A DNA stretch of 64,000 bases from Oleispira sp963933055 (lineage in GTDB: Bacteria > Pseudomonadota > Gammaproteobacteria > Pseudomonadales > Oceanobacteraceae): assembly GCA_963933055.1 (NCBI GenBank), contig CAWVSY010000013.1:5387-69386 (forward strand), written 5' to 3'. Position 1 is the stretch's first letter, and each line of letters opens with the position of its first letter. The notes under the pieces are model-generated. The model saw nothing but the letters and a program-made list of their open reading frames with translations, searched no databases and had not been told where the DNA came from. A program made the translations under genes and the position numbers. Shown piece after piece: positions 1 to 7,716 of the stretch.

Positions 1-1674
1 TAAACTTTGTAATCCTTGTTCAGGGTTTTCCATGTGGTGTAACACTCCGGAGCATTCGATCACGTCAAATAACATGGGGAAGTCACTGAATTCTAGAATA
101 TCGGCCTGTATAAATTGAATGTTATCCACATTGTATTTATTTGCCTGTTGTTTTGCATAGGCCAGTGAGCGACCGCTTAAATCTATGGCGACAATGTTTA
201 AATCATTAAAGTAGCTGGCTAAACGAATGGCTTGTCTACCAGTACCACAGCCTGCAACTAAGACGTTTAATTTTTTCTTACCTTGCCAATGGCTTAGGTT
301 TAATTGTGGAAAGTTTTTTAATAGCGCCTGTTGATAACTACTGGCGGTATTGAACCCTATGTCTTTCCAGCGCGGGTAAGGGTTTTCTTCGTATTGGTTT
401 TGTACCTTTACAGATACCATGTTTCTCTTAATCTCGTTGCTATTAAGCTCGCTTCTAATAAACGTTGCAGGTGACCAATAAGGAATTGTTTCTGCTAGTT
501 TAATTTCTGCTTCACGATTAATAATGGCGTAGTCGATAATGTCAGCCAGATAGCTGTTTTTTGATGCCTGTTTTACTTGAGCTGAGGCTAATGTGGGTGC
601 AAGTTTTGATTTTGATAAATCTTGGTACTGCGCCAATATTAGGAGTGCGGGCGCAATGTCTTCAAGTTGCCATTGGCTTTCTTGTGTGACTTTTAATAAT
701 AAATCTTCTAAGCCGTCTATTATTTTTTCTTCATCTTTTGTGACTGGCCAAACGTATTCGTTTAGCTGTGCTTGTATCGCCATGTCGTGCGCTAGGTTGA
801 TATGTGCACTGGGCAGGGTCATGTCTTGAACTGTGTTGAATAACAGGGTTTGCCTAAGGCTAATAAAAAGGCGTTCTAATAACGCATCACAAAAATAAAA
901 GCGTTTTAAGCTGCCGAGTAATAATGGGTCAGCGGCTATTTGATCAAATTCTAATGGCGTGCTGGCTTGGTTAATTTGAAATTTATGATGCAATAATGTT
1001 GTAATTAAATTTCTTAATAGCGAATGATCTACATTCTCAAATTCTAAATAGCGCAATACGTTGGCTTCTAGTTCTTGTGAATAAAAATCGGCATTAATAT
1101 GTGAGGCCGATTCAAATAACTTATTCCTAATGTGCGGGTCGTTGGCTTGGGTCTTGATCAGTTCTTGATAAAGCTGAAAGGCTTCAACGTATTTGCCTTG
1201 CTCTAGGTAAGTGTAAGCAAGAGACGATGCTGAGCGTGTTGCGACTTTTGATATTTTTAAGGAGGCACTAAAATGCTGTTCGGCTTTTTCAAGCTGACCT
1301 AACGCTAATGCAATGTGCCCAGCGCTGTACAGTGCGGTAGGGCTATCGGGTTTGGCATTGAGTGCGCGTTCAATGATGATTTGTGCTTGATGGGGCCGAT
1401 CGCGAAATAATTCTATGCGTGCATATAAGTTTAACCCTTTAATACCGGTAGAGTTAATTTCTAGCGCTTGCTGAACCTTAGATAAGGCTGTTTTTAGCAG
1501 AGACTTGTTTAGATCGTTTTGACTGTCGTTGCTTGTATTGTTGGTTATGCCTTTGGCATGTTCTGCTGATTGTAATTTAGCGAAGTCACGGTTCGCTTCT
1601 TGTACCAATAAGGTATAAGAGTCGAGATCAATTCGACGGGGCGTTTTTGCATCAGAGGCATGTAAAAGGTTCAT
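1..1674 (-). CDS. TPR-repeat SAM-dependent methyltransferase (3' end off the window)
   Basis: An uninterrupted minus-strand frame of 558 codons begins at ATG 1674 and runs off the left edge, so the C-terminus is missing. The N-terminal half has TPR-like helical repeats, visible around ALYSAGHIALALGQLEKAEQ and AYTYLEQGKYVEAFQLY (roughly residues 110-170). Near residue 460 there is a class I methyltransferase motif I (VLVAGCGTGRQAIRLA), then an acidic motif (VAIDLSGRSLAYA) and a late ECSGVLHHM segment, all typical of SAM-binding Rossmann folds. The substrate is unknown. It diverges from fliS at the edge of the flagellar cluster, where flagellin modification genes often sit, so flagellin or glycan methylation is possible but inferred. 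The Shine-Dalgarno sequence is weak. The domain call is firm; the role is open. Confidence 0.85.
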   Translation of the reverse strand, partial: MNLLHASDAKTPRRIDLDSYTLLVQEANRDFAKLQSAEHAKGITNNTSNDSQNDLNKSLLKTALSKVQQALEINSTGIKGLNLYARIELFRDRPHQAQIIIERALNAKPDSPTALYSAGHIALALGQLEKAEQHFSASLKISKVATRSASSLAYTYLEQGKYVEAFQLYQELIKTQANDPHIRNKLFESASHINADFYSQELEANVLRYLEFENVDHSLLRNLITTLLHHKFQINQASTPLEFDQIAADPLLLGSLKRFYFCDALLERLFISLRQTLLFNTVQDMTLPSAHINLAHDMAIQAQLNEYVWPVTKDEEKIIDGLEDLLLKVTQESQWQLEDIAPALLILAQYQDLSKSKLAPTLASAQVKQASKNSYLADIIDYAIINREAEIKLAETIPYWSPATFIRSELNSNEIKRNMVSVKVQNQYEENPYPRWKDIGFNTASSYQQALLKNFPQLNLSHWQGKKKLNVLVAGCGTGRQAIRLASYFNDLNIVAIDLSGRSLAYAKQQANKYNVDNIQFIQADILEFSDFPMLFDVIECSGVLHHMENPEQGLQSL

Positions 1675-1810
1675 GGTTCTATACCGAAATTATTTCTAGT
1701 TACTGTGACTAAGCAATCCTAATGCCAAAAAAATAAACCCTTATTTATCAGTGGTTTATCAGTATCTTGCTGGTGGATTAGAGAATTTATTGCAAGTTTT
1801 TTATGGTTGT

Positions 1811-1827
1811 TGCCGCTGTCAGCGGCA
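1811..1827. repeat. 17-bp perfect palindrome in the methyltransferase-fliS divergent region
   Basis: TGCCGCTG and CAGCGGCA are perfect 8-base arms around one central T. No T-run follows on either strand, so it looks more like an operator or a 5'-UTR hairpin than a terminator. It lies 44 bp upstream of the fliS sigma-28 promoter and about 140 bp from the methyltransferase start. Confidence 0.5.
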
Positions 1828-1870
1828 GAGGATGACCGTTAAGTTTTTAATATAAAACTGAATAAACTAT

Positions 1871-1897
1871 TAAAGTATTTGTATTATTGGCCGTCAT
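1871..1897 (+). promoter_or_regulatory. sigma-28 (FliA) promoter of fliS
   Basis: TAAAGTAT, an 11-base spacer, then GCCGTCAT. The FliA consensus is TAAAGTTT-N11-GCCGATAA, so the -35 matches at 7 of 8 positions, the spacing is exact and the GCCG core is present. It reads towards fliS, 38 bp upstream of its start, and predicts late (class IV) expression of the flagellin chaperone. Confidence 0.75.
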
Positions 1898-1934
1898 AAG
1901 AAAGGAGAAGCAGAACCAATCAAGAGGCTGATTT

Positions 1935-2390
1935 ATGTATAACAAAGGTGCAAATCAATACCGCCAAGTCGGTATGACATCGGAGGTTGAAGGTGCAGAT
2001 CCTCATCGATTAATTCAGATGTTGATGGAAGGCGCATTGACTCGAATGTCGCAAGCTAAGAATATGATTGAAGAAAAAAACTATGAAGGTAAAGCAAAAC
2101 TGCTTGGTCGCGTAATGGACATTATTGCAACACTGCAGTCGAGTCTTGATCATGATAACGGTGGTGAAATTTCTTCTAATCTTGAGCGTTTGTACGATTA
2201 TATGAACCGTCGTTTATTAGAGGCTTCTAGTGCTAATGATGTTTCAATGGTTGATGAGGTAATGAAGCTGTTGTTAGAAGTGAAGTCGGGCTGGGATGGT
2301 ATTCGCGATGAGTATTTGGCAGCTAATGGAAAAAAGCTCAATAGGCAGGGCAACGAGAATGAGTCTTCTTTGAAAGTGCTGTCTGTATAA
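1935..2390 (+). CDS. fliS: flagellin export chaperone FliS
   Basis: This 151-residue protein has the usual FliS length plus a short tail. It has the conserved N-terminal YRQVGMTSEVEGADPHRLIQ block and LLEVKSGWDGIRDEYL near the C-terminus. FliS binds the C-terminal disordered region of flagellin in the cytosol, stops it polymerising and hands it to FlhA. An AGAGG-like ribosome site ends seven bases before the ATG. The gene stands between a methyltransferase and fleQ; fliC, flaG and fliD, normally just upstream, are not in this window on this side. Its own sigma-28 promoter separates it from the early genes that follow. Confidence 0.95.
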   Translation: MYNKGANQYRQVGMTSEVEGADPHRLIQMLMEGALTRMSQAKNMIEEKNYEGKAKLLGRVMDIIATLQSSLDHDNGGEISSNLERLYDYMNRRLLEASSANDVSMVDEVMKLLLEVKSGWDGIRDEYLAANGKKLNRQGNENESSLKVLSV

Positions 2391-2434
2391 AGACTAATCA
2401 AAAAGGATAAAAATGTGGCTTTTTTTGTCATATT

Positions 2435-2466
2435 CTTCTTTAAGCTCAATTTTGAGCTTAAAGAAG
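2435..2466 (+). terminator. long hairpin downstream of fliS
   Basis: Perfect 15-base inverted arms (CTTCTTTAAGCTCAA and its complement) with a two-base loop begin 45 bp after the fliS stop. There is no following U-tract on the plus strand, so it may be an mRNA 3'-stabilising stem or a factor-dependent terminator. The rest of the 270-bp gap to fleQ holds A+T-rich DNA with a TATAAT hexamer at 2632-2637 but no good -35 box. Confidence 0.5.
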
Positions 2467-2659
2467 CTTGTCATCTTGCGTCCTAATCAGCTATAAAAGT
2501 CTTATAGAACATATTATTATAAAAATAAAAAAATATTTGTGTCAGAAGTTTGACCTCTTGTTGGATAGATACTTAACTAATCATACTGAAGTCAAAATGA
2601 TGGCGGGGACTGGCTTGGATGCTAGTGACTATATAATTATAAATTAAGGCACGTATCCC

Positions 2660-4123
2660 ATGTGGAGAGAAATTAAGGTTCTACTGATTGATGACGACAG
2701 TCAGCGCAGCCATGATCTAAAGGTTATTTTAGATTTTCTTGGGGAAGAAGCAATTACTGCCAATGGCAATAATTGGCGATCGCAGGTTGATGCTGAGGTT
2801 GGCGAGAGTAATGATGTTTCTGCAGTTTTATTAGGAAGCTGTACGGGCGTTAAACTTGAGAAAATTGTTGAAGATATTATTGCTTGGGATAATGGTGCTC
2901 CTATTTTATATATTGGTACTGAGCATACCGATGAAGTTCCAGAAAATTTACGTCGTGCGATCTTAGCCAATGTTGAGATGCCTCCTAGTTATAATAAGTT
3001 ATTAGATAGCCTACACCGATGCCAAGTTTACCGTGAACAGTTTACTCATAATAGAAGTCGTGCTGAGCGTCGTGAAGTTCAATTATTTCGCAGTTTAGTG
3101 GGTACGAGTCGTCAAATTCAAAATGTACGCGAATTAATTATGCAAGTTGCTGATAAAGATGTAAGTGTCTTAATCACTGGTGAATCGGGTACAGGTAAAG
3201 AAGTAGTTGCACGTAACTTGCACTACCACTCCAATCGCAAAGCAGGGCCTTTTGTTCCGGTTAACTGTGGAGCAATTCCAGCAGAGTTGTTAGAAAGTGA
3301 ATTATTTGGCCATGAAAAAGGAGCCTTCACGGGTGCGATTACGACGCGCCAAGGGCGTTTTGAAATGGCCGAAGGCGGCACACTATTTTTAGATGAAATC
3401 GGTGATATGCCGTTGAATATGCAGGTGAAAATTCTGCGTGTTTTGCAAGAGCATACGTATGAGCGGGTTGGTGGTACTAAAACCATGAAAACCAATGTGC
3501 GCATTATTGCTGCTACGCATAAAAATTTAGAACAGATGATTGAGGGTGAAGTTTTTCGTGAAGATTTGTACTATCGATTAAATGTTTTTCCTATCGAAAT
3601 GCCTGCGTTACGAGATCGTGTTGAAGATTTGCCCTTACTATTGAATGAATTAATTTCTCGTATGGAATACGAGAAACGTGGCTCTATCCGTTTTAACTCG
3701 GCCGCTATTATGTCTTTGTGCCGTCATGAGTGGCATGGCAATGTTCGTGAATTAGCGAACTTAGTCGAACGTCTTGCGATTTTGCATCCTTATGGTGTTG
3801 TCGGTGTGAATGAGCTACCGAAAAAATTCCGCCATGTTGATGAAACCGATGAAAATGGCATGATGCAAGCCCCGGTTATTGCAGACGTCACGCAAGTCGA
3901 AAATGGCTTAGTGGGTGTTGATTCCCCTGCGTTATTACCCGTCAATGGTTTGGACTTGAAAGAATACTTAAATGATTTAGAAAAATCATTGATTCAGCAG
4001 GCTCTGGACGATTCAACTGGCGTAGTAGCGCGTGCAGCTGAAAAATTAAAAATACGTCGTACGACGCTGGTTGAGAAAATGCGTAAATACGACCTTAACC
4101 GCAAAGAAAAAGAATCTGCATAA
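2660..4123 (+). CDS. fleQ: sigma-54-dependent flagellar master regulator FleQ
   Basis: A 487-residue enhancer-binding protein. Residues 1-120 are a receiver-like FleQ domain in which the phosphoacceptor aspartate is absent (AVLLGSC). The AAA+ domain has Walker A GESGTGKE (174-181), GAFTGA (221-226, contacts sigma-54) and Walker B GTLFLDEIGD. A Fis-type helix-turn-helix ends the protein. The c-di-GMP contacts known from P. aeruginosa FleQ fall at identical numbers here: LFRS 142-145, R185-N186 and E330/R334. It should activate the sigma-54 units mapped below and respond to c-di-GMP and FleN. It is transcribed alone and closed by a strong terminator. Confidence 0.97.
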   Translation: MWREIKVLLIDDDSQRSHDLKVILDFLGEEAITANGNNWRSQVDAEVGESNDVSAVLLGSCTGVKLEKIVEDIIAWDNGAPILYIGTEHTDEVPENLRRAILANVEMPPSYNKLLDSLHRCQVYREQFTHNRSRAERREVQLFRSLVGTSRQIQNVRELIMQVADKDVSVLITGESGTGKEVVARNLHYHSNRKAGPFVPVNCGAIPAELLESELFGHEKGAFTGAITTRQGRFEMAEGGTLFLDEIGDMPLNMQVKILRVLQEHTYERVGGTKTMKTNVRIIAATHKNLEQMIEGEVFREDLYYRLNVFPIEMPALRDRVEDLPLLLNELISRMEYEKRGSIRFNSAAIMSLCRHEWHGNVRELANLVERLAILHPYGVVGVNELPKKFRHVDETDENGMMQAPVIADVTQVENGLVGVDSPALLPVNGLDLKEYLNDLEKSLIQQALDDSTGVVARAAEKLKIRRTTLVEKMRKYDLNRKEKESA

Positions 4124-4140
4124 TTTTACACAGATTGATA

Positions 4141-4176
4141 AAAGCCCATAAAACCCTGTTTTATGGGCTTTTTTTT
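4141..4176 (+). terminator. intrinsic terminator of fleQ
   Basis: AAGCCCATAAAAC pairs with GTTTTATGGGCTT around a short CCT loop and is followed by a run of T. It starts 17 bp after the fleQ stop and isolates fleQ from fleSR. Confidence 0.9.
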
Positions 4177-4235
4177 GACTTTTCATCCTGTCTACTTATT
4201 TTCTGGCGCTTTATTTAAATATTCACGACGTAAAG

Positions 4236-4252
4236 TCGGCACGCTAATTGCT
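4236..4252 (+). promoter_or_regulatory. sigma-54 promoter of fleSR
   Basis: TCGGCACGCTAATTGCT has GG (4238-4239), ten bases, then GC (4250-4251), matching TGGCACG-N4-TTGCW almost fully. It is 56 bp upstream of fleS, as expected for a FleQ-activated class II unit. Confidence 0.88.
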
Positions 4253-4307
4253 GAATACCTCATAATACTTTTTTGATGTCGGTAATTCGACACCAGCAGG
4301 AGATGTT

Positions 4308-5582
4308 ATGACTAACGTCGCTTTATTTAATACCGCACAAAAAAATAGCGCTCCCCATGAGCAATTAAATCGTGAGCAGCTAAAAGATGCTTTTAATTTA
4401 TTCAACTCTATGTCAGCTCAGCTTTCTCAAAGCTATGAGTTTTTAGAATCGAAAGTTGAAGAACTCAGTGGTGAGCTTGCCGAGGTTTCATTGCAACGAA
4501 TGCGCGAACTTGCAGAGAAAGAGCGTATTGCAGAGCGTCTTGAAAGTTTATTGCATATGTTGCCTGGTGGCATTTTATTGCTGGATGGCGAAGGAAAAAT
4601 TCGTGAATGTAATCCCGCTGCGCAAGCTTTATTACTGCCTGAGAGTGATCAGCAAAACTCGACCTCTGAAACAGCGGTTCTCAATAAGGGCGATGTGTTA
4701 TTAGGTAAGCGCTGGCGTGATGTGATTGCGTCAAGTTTTAGTCCTAAGCCTGATGATGGTCATGAAATCTCATTGGTTGATGGTCGCCGAGTTAGTTTGC
4801 AAACCGCATCTTTGGGCTCTGAACCCGGCCAAATTATTTTAATTACCGATCAAACCGAAACACGTAAATTGCAAGACAGTTTAAGCCAGCATCAAAGATT
4901 GTCTTCCATGGGGAATATGGTTGCGTCACTTGCACACCAAATTCGTACGCCTTTAAGTGCTGCCATGATTTATGGCGAGCATTTGCAAAATGAAGATTTA
5001 GCACCTGAGCAACGTGAAAAATTTGCGCATAAAATGATGCAGCGTTTGCATCACTTAGAACATCAAATTCGTGACATGCTGATTTTTGCCCGGGGTGAGG
5101 CTCCACTGAACGATGATTTAGCACTGTCTCAGTTATTACGCGATTGGCAAGAAGCGCTTGAAATTCCTTTGCAGCAACATAATGCCTCGTGTGAGTTTCA
5201 AGTGAATAAAGTAGATGTGCATCTTCATTGTAATCGCGATGCTTTGATCGGCGCGTTAATGAACTTAGTCAATAATGCTTTGGAAGCATGTGGGCAGGGG
5301 GCAAAGTTAAAGGTTCGGATTAATGTTGATGCGCAGTACCAGGTAGTTATTGAGATACAAGATAATGGCCCTGGTTTTGGCAGTGCGATTAACGAACAAA
5401 TTTTACAGCCTTTTTTCACAACTAAAAGTAATGGAACCGGTTTAGGGTTAGCGGTTGTACAAGCAATAGCTCGGGCGCATTACGGTGAATTTAATATTGC
5501 GTCTAGTGCAGAAGGGGCTATTGCGAGTGTGCGTTTACCGGCACAGCCTATTGTTGATAAAGCAGTTGCCACTAGCCATTAA
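4308..5582 (+). CDS. fleS: flagellar two-component sensor kinase FleS
   Basis: A soluble 424-residue histidine kinase without membrane segments. A coiled stretch (about 25-75) precedes a PAS domain (about 80-190, LLHMLPGGILLLDGEGKIRE). The H-box is SLAHQIRTPLSAA, and the ATPase domain shows NLVNNALEA (N-box), DNGPGFG (G1) and GTGLGLAVV (G2). It phosphorylates FleR to open the class III flagellar genes; the PAS ligand is unknown. The Shine-Dalgarno sequence AGGAGATG lies just before the start. It is followed by fleR 62 bp downstream with no terminator, forming one sigma-54-driven unit. Confidence 0.95.
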   Translation: MTNVALFNTAQKNSAPHEQLNREQLKDAFNLFNSMSAQLSQSYEFLESKVEELSGELAEVSLQRMRELAEKERIAERLESLLHMLPGGILLLDGEGKIRECNPAAQALLLPESDQQNSTSETAVLNKGDVLLGKRWRDVIASSFSPKPDDGHEISLVDGRRVSLQTASLGSEPGQIILITDQTETRKLQDSLSQHQRLSSMGNMVASLAHQIRTPLSAAMIYGEHLQNEDLAPEQREKFAHKMMQRLHHLEHQIRDMLIFARGEAPLNDDLALSQLLRDWQEALEIPLQQHNASCEFQVNKVDVHLHCNRDALIGALMNLVNNALEACGQGAKLKVRINVDAQYQVVIEIQDNGPGFGSAINEQILQPFFTTKSNGTGLGLAVVQAIARAHYGEFNIASSAEGAIASVRLPAQPIVDKAVATSH

Positions 5583-5644
5583 TTGTTAGCCATTAGCCCT
5601 CGAATATAAATGTTCGCATTTAATAATAAGCACTGGAGAAAAAT

Positions 5645-7006
5645 ATGAAAATTTTAGTTGTTGAAGATGATCCAAATTTAAGAGAAGCGATTGTCGATTC
5701 GTTAATGCTAAAAGGTCATCAGGTTCAAGATGCTTGTAATGGTGTGGATGCTGTAAAAGTGATTGCCCAGTCGTCGTTGGATATTATTTTAAGCGACATT
5801 AATATGCCAGAAATGGATGGCTTGGAACTTTTGGCGCATGTCAAAAAAAATCAGCCTTGGTTGCCAATGATTTTAATGACCGCGTATGGCGATGTTGGCC
5901 AAGCGGTTAAAGCCATGCAGTTGGGTGCCAATGATTATTTGATGAAACCGTTTGAGGTACAAGAATTATTATCTTTGATTAATAAGTATCAACCAACGGT
6001 TGTGGCTGAAGTTGATGATGCTCCCATTGCAGAGTCCTCGGCCAGTAAGCGTTTATTTCAAATCGCCGAAAAAGTGGCGGTGACAGATTCTACAGTATTA
6101 ATCTCGGGTGAAAGCGGTACCGGTAAAGAAGTTTTGGCGCGTTACATTCATCAGCATTCTTTGCGTTCAGGTCAACCATTTGTCGCGATTAACTGTGCCG
6201 CAATTCCTGAGAATATGCTGGAAGCCATGTTATTTGGCTATGAGAAAGGCGCTTTTACTGGGGCTTATGCCGCGACGCCCGGAAAATTTGAGCAAGCTAA
6301 TGGTGGCACTCTTTTATTAGACGAAATAACCGAAATGGATATTTCGCTGCAAGCCAAGCTCTTGCGCGTTTTACAAGAACAGCAGGTTGAGCGTTTAGGG
6401 GGGAAGAAAACGATTGATTTGGATGTGCGCATTATTGCAACGACTAACCGCGAGCTAGCCGATTATGTAGCGGAAGGTCATTTCCGTGAAGATCTTTATT
6501 ATCGTCTCAGTGTATTTCCACTTAACTGGTCGCCATTACGCGAACGCATAGAAGATATTGAACCGCTGACGCAATTGTTATTGCAAAAGCATGCAGGAAA
6601 AATGAAAAAGCCTGTGCCGAAGCTGAGTATCGATGCGCAGAAAAAATTACTGTCTCATCCTTGGCCTGGCAATGTGCGTGAACTTGATAATACCGTTCAG
6701 CGTGCGTTGATATTGCAGCAAGGCAATCAAATTACCGCTGAAGATTTAGTCTTAACTCCTGTGCCGAAAAATCGTCGCTTTGATGTATCGCAAGTGCCAG
6801 AAAACATGCCTTTAGAAATGTCGGCAGAGAATGCATTAGGCAGTGACTTGAAACAGCGAGAAATTGAATTGATTGTGCAAGCACTTAATGAAGAGCCTAG
6901 TCGCAAAGATGCTGCGGAACGCTTAGGTATTAGCCCACGCACCCTGCGTTATAAGGTCGCTAAATTACGTGAAGAAGGCATTGATATTGAAGCGCAGTTG
7001 GTATGA
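5645..7006 (+). CDS. fleR: sigma-54-dependent flagellar response regulator FleR
   Basis: A 453-residue NtrC-type regulator. The receiver has acidic D8/D9, phosphoacceptor D51 (LSDINMPEMDG) and K101. The AAA+ domain has GESGTGKE at 155-162, GAFTGA at 202-207 and Walker B GTLLLDEIT. A Fis-like helix-turn-helix (DAAERLGISPRTLRYKV) ends the protein. Partner of FleS; in Pseudomonas FleR activates class III genes for hook and distal rod. The ORF downstream begins a new sigma-54 unit at 7036. Confidence 0.95.
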   Translation: MKILVVEDDPNLREAIVDSLMLKGHQVQDACNGVDAVKVIAQSSLDIILSDINMPEMDGLELLAHVKKNQPWLPMILMTAYGDVGQAVKAMQLGANDYLMKPFEVQELLSLINKYQPTVVAEVDDAPIAESSASKRLFQIAEKVAVTDSTVLISGESGTGKEVLARYIHQHSLRSGQPFVAINCAAIPENMLEAMLFGYEKGAFTGAYAATPGKFEQANGGTLLLDEITEMDISLQAKLLRVLQEQQVERLGGKKTIDLDVRIIATTNRELADYVAEGHFREDLYYRLSVFPLNWSPLRERIEDIEPLTQLLLQKHAGKMKKPVPKLSIDAQKKLLSHPWPGNVRELDNTVQRALILQQGNQITAEDLVLTPVPKNRRFDVSQVPENMPLEMSAENALGSDLKQREIELIVQALNEEPSRKDAAERLGISPRTLRYKVAKLREEGIDIEAQLV

Positions 7007-7035
7007 GTACTGCGCACATTTTTTATTTCAAAAAT

Positions 7036-7051
7036 TGGCCCGTAAGTTGCA
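7036..7051 (+). promoter_or_regulatory. sigma-54 promoter of the fliE operon
   Basis: TGGCCCGTAAGTTGCA: GG (7037-7038), ten bases, GC (7049-7050). It lies 94 bp upstream of fliE and should drive fliEFGHIJ, possibly reading on into the downstream STAS and che genes. Confidence 0.85.
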
Positions 7052-7144
7052 AAAAGGATAAGTAATAGGCGAAAGTGCCAAAAAAAGTTAAGTGAAGTTG
7101 AATAGAAGTGTCAATTTCACTTAGAAAAAGTTGAGGTAAAAATT

Positions 7145-7702
7145 ATGGTTAACAGTGCAGACATTAATTCTGTTTTATTGCAGATGCGCCAAGTGCGTCA
7201 GCAATTACAAACCACCGATCCTTCTGCCTCGGCTGGATTAAATACGCAAGCAACGGGTATGCAGAATAGCAACGTTGGTGCGCCGCAGAACAGTTTTGCC
7301 GCCCAGCTTCAACAGCAGCGTAGCCAGCTTGATCCATCGATCACATCGCCTTCTCCTAGCTCGGCCATGAATCCGAGCCAATTCCGCCATGAAATGACTC
7401 AGCAAGATTTGATTAATCAGGCTGCTGCACTGGATACTCGCCCTGGTAATCAAATGAATCTTGCGCCAACAGGAAATACGCCTAGCATCGGTGAAATGAT
7501 GGGCAACGCGATTAATCATGTTAATGCGACCCAGCAGCATGCGGGTAGTATGAGTACGCGCTATACCCAAGGTGATCCTAATATCGATTTACCGGAAGTG
7601 ATGGTCGCTATGCAAAAATCCAGTGTTTCTTTTCAAGCAATGTCACAAGTACGCAATAAATTATTAGAAGCGTATAAAGACATTATGAATATGCCAGTTT
7701 AA
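7145..7702 (+). CDS. fliE: flagellar hook-basal body protein FliE with long internal linker
   Basis: FliE joins the MS ring to the rod and is the first exported rod-side protein. Usual FliE is about 100-115 residues; this one is 185. The N-terminal ADINSVLLQMRQVR helix and the C-terminal block (DLPEVMVAMQKSSVSFQAMS then VRNKLLEAYKDIMNMPV) both match the family. The extra length is a Gln/Ser/Pro/Asn-rich stretch at about residues 26-105 between them. The start is supported by a GAGG site and by the family N-terminus lying right at it. First gene of fliEFGHIJ. Confidence 0.93.
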   Translation: MVNSADINSVLLQMRQVRQQLQTTDPSASAGLNTQATGMQNSNVGAPQNSFAAQLQQQRSQLDPSITSPSPSSAMNPSQFRHEMTQQDLINQAAALDTRPGNQMNLAPTGNTPSIGEMMGNAINHVNATQQHAGSMSTRYTQGDPNIDLPEVMVAMQKSSVSFQAMSQVRNKLLEAYKDIMNMPV

Positions 7703-7716
7703 CGAGGCGTTATTAA

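Noticed and set aside
593..829. Plus-strand 78-residue open frame with several Cys and Ser
   Set aside because: It is antisense to the continuous TPR-methyltransferase frame, with no ribosome site.
2611..2633. TGGCTTGGATGCT before fleQ as a sigma-54 promoter
   Set aside because: The GG and GC doublets are seven, not ten, bases apart.
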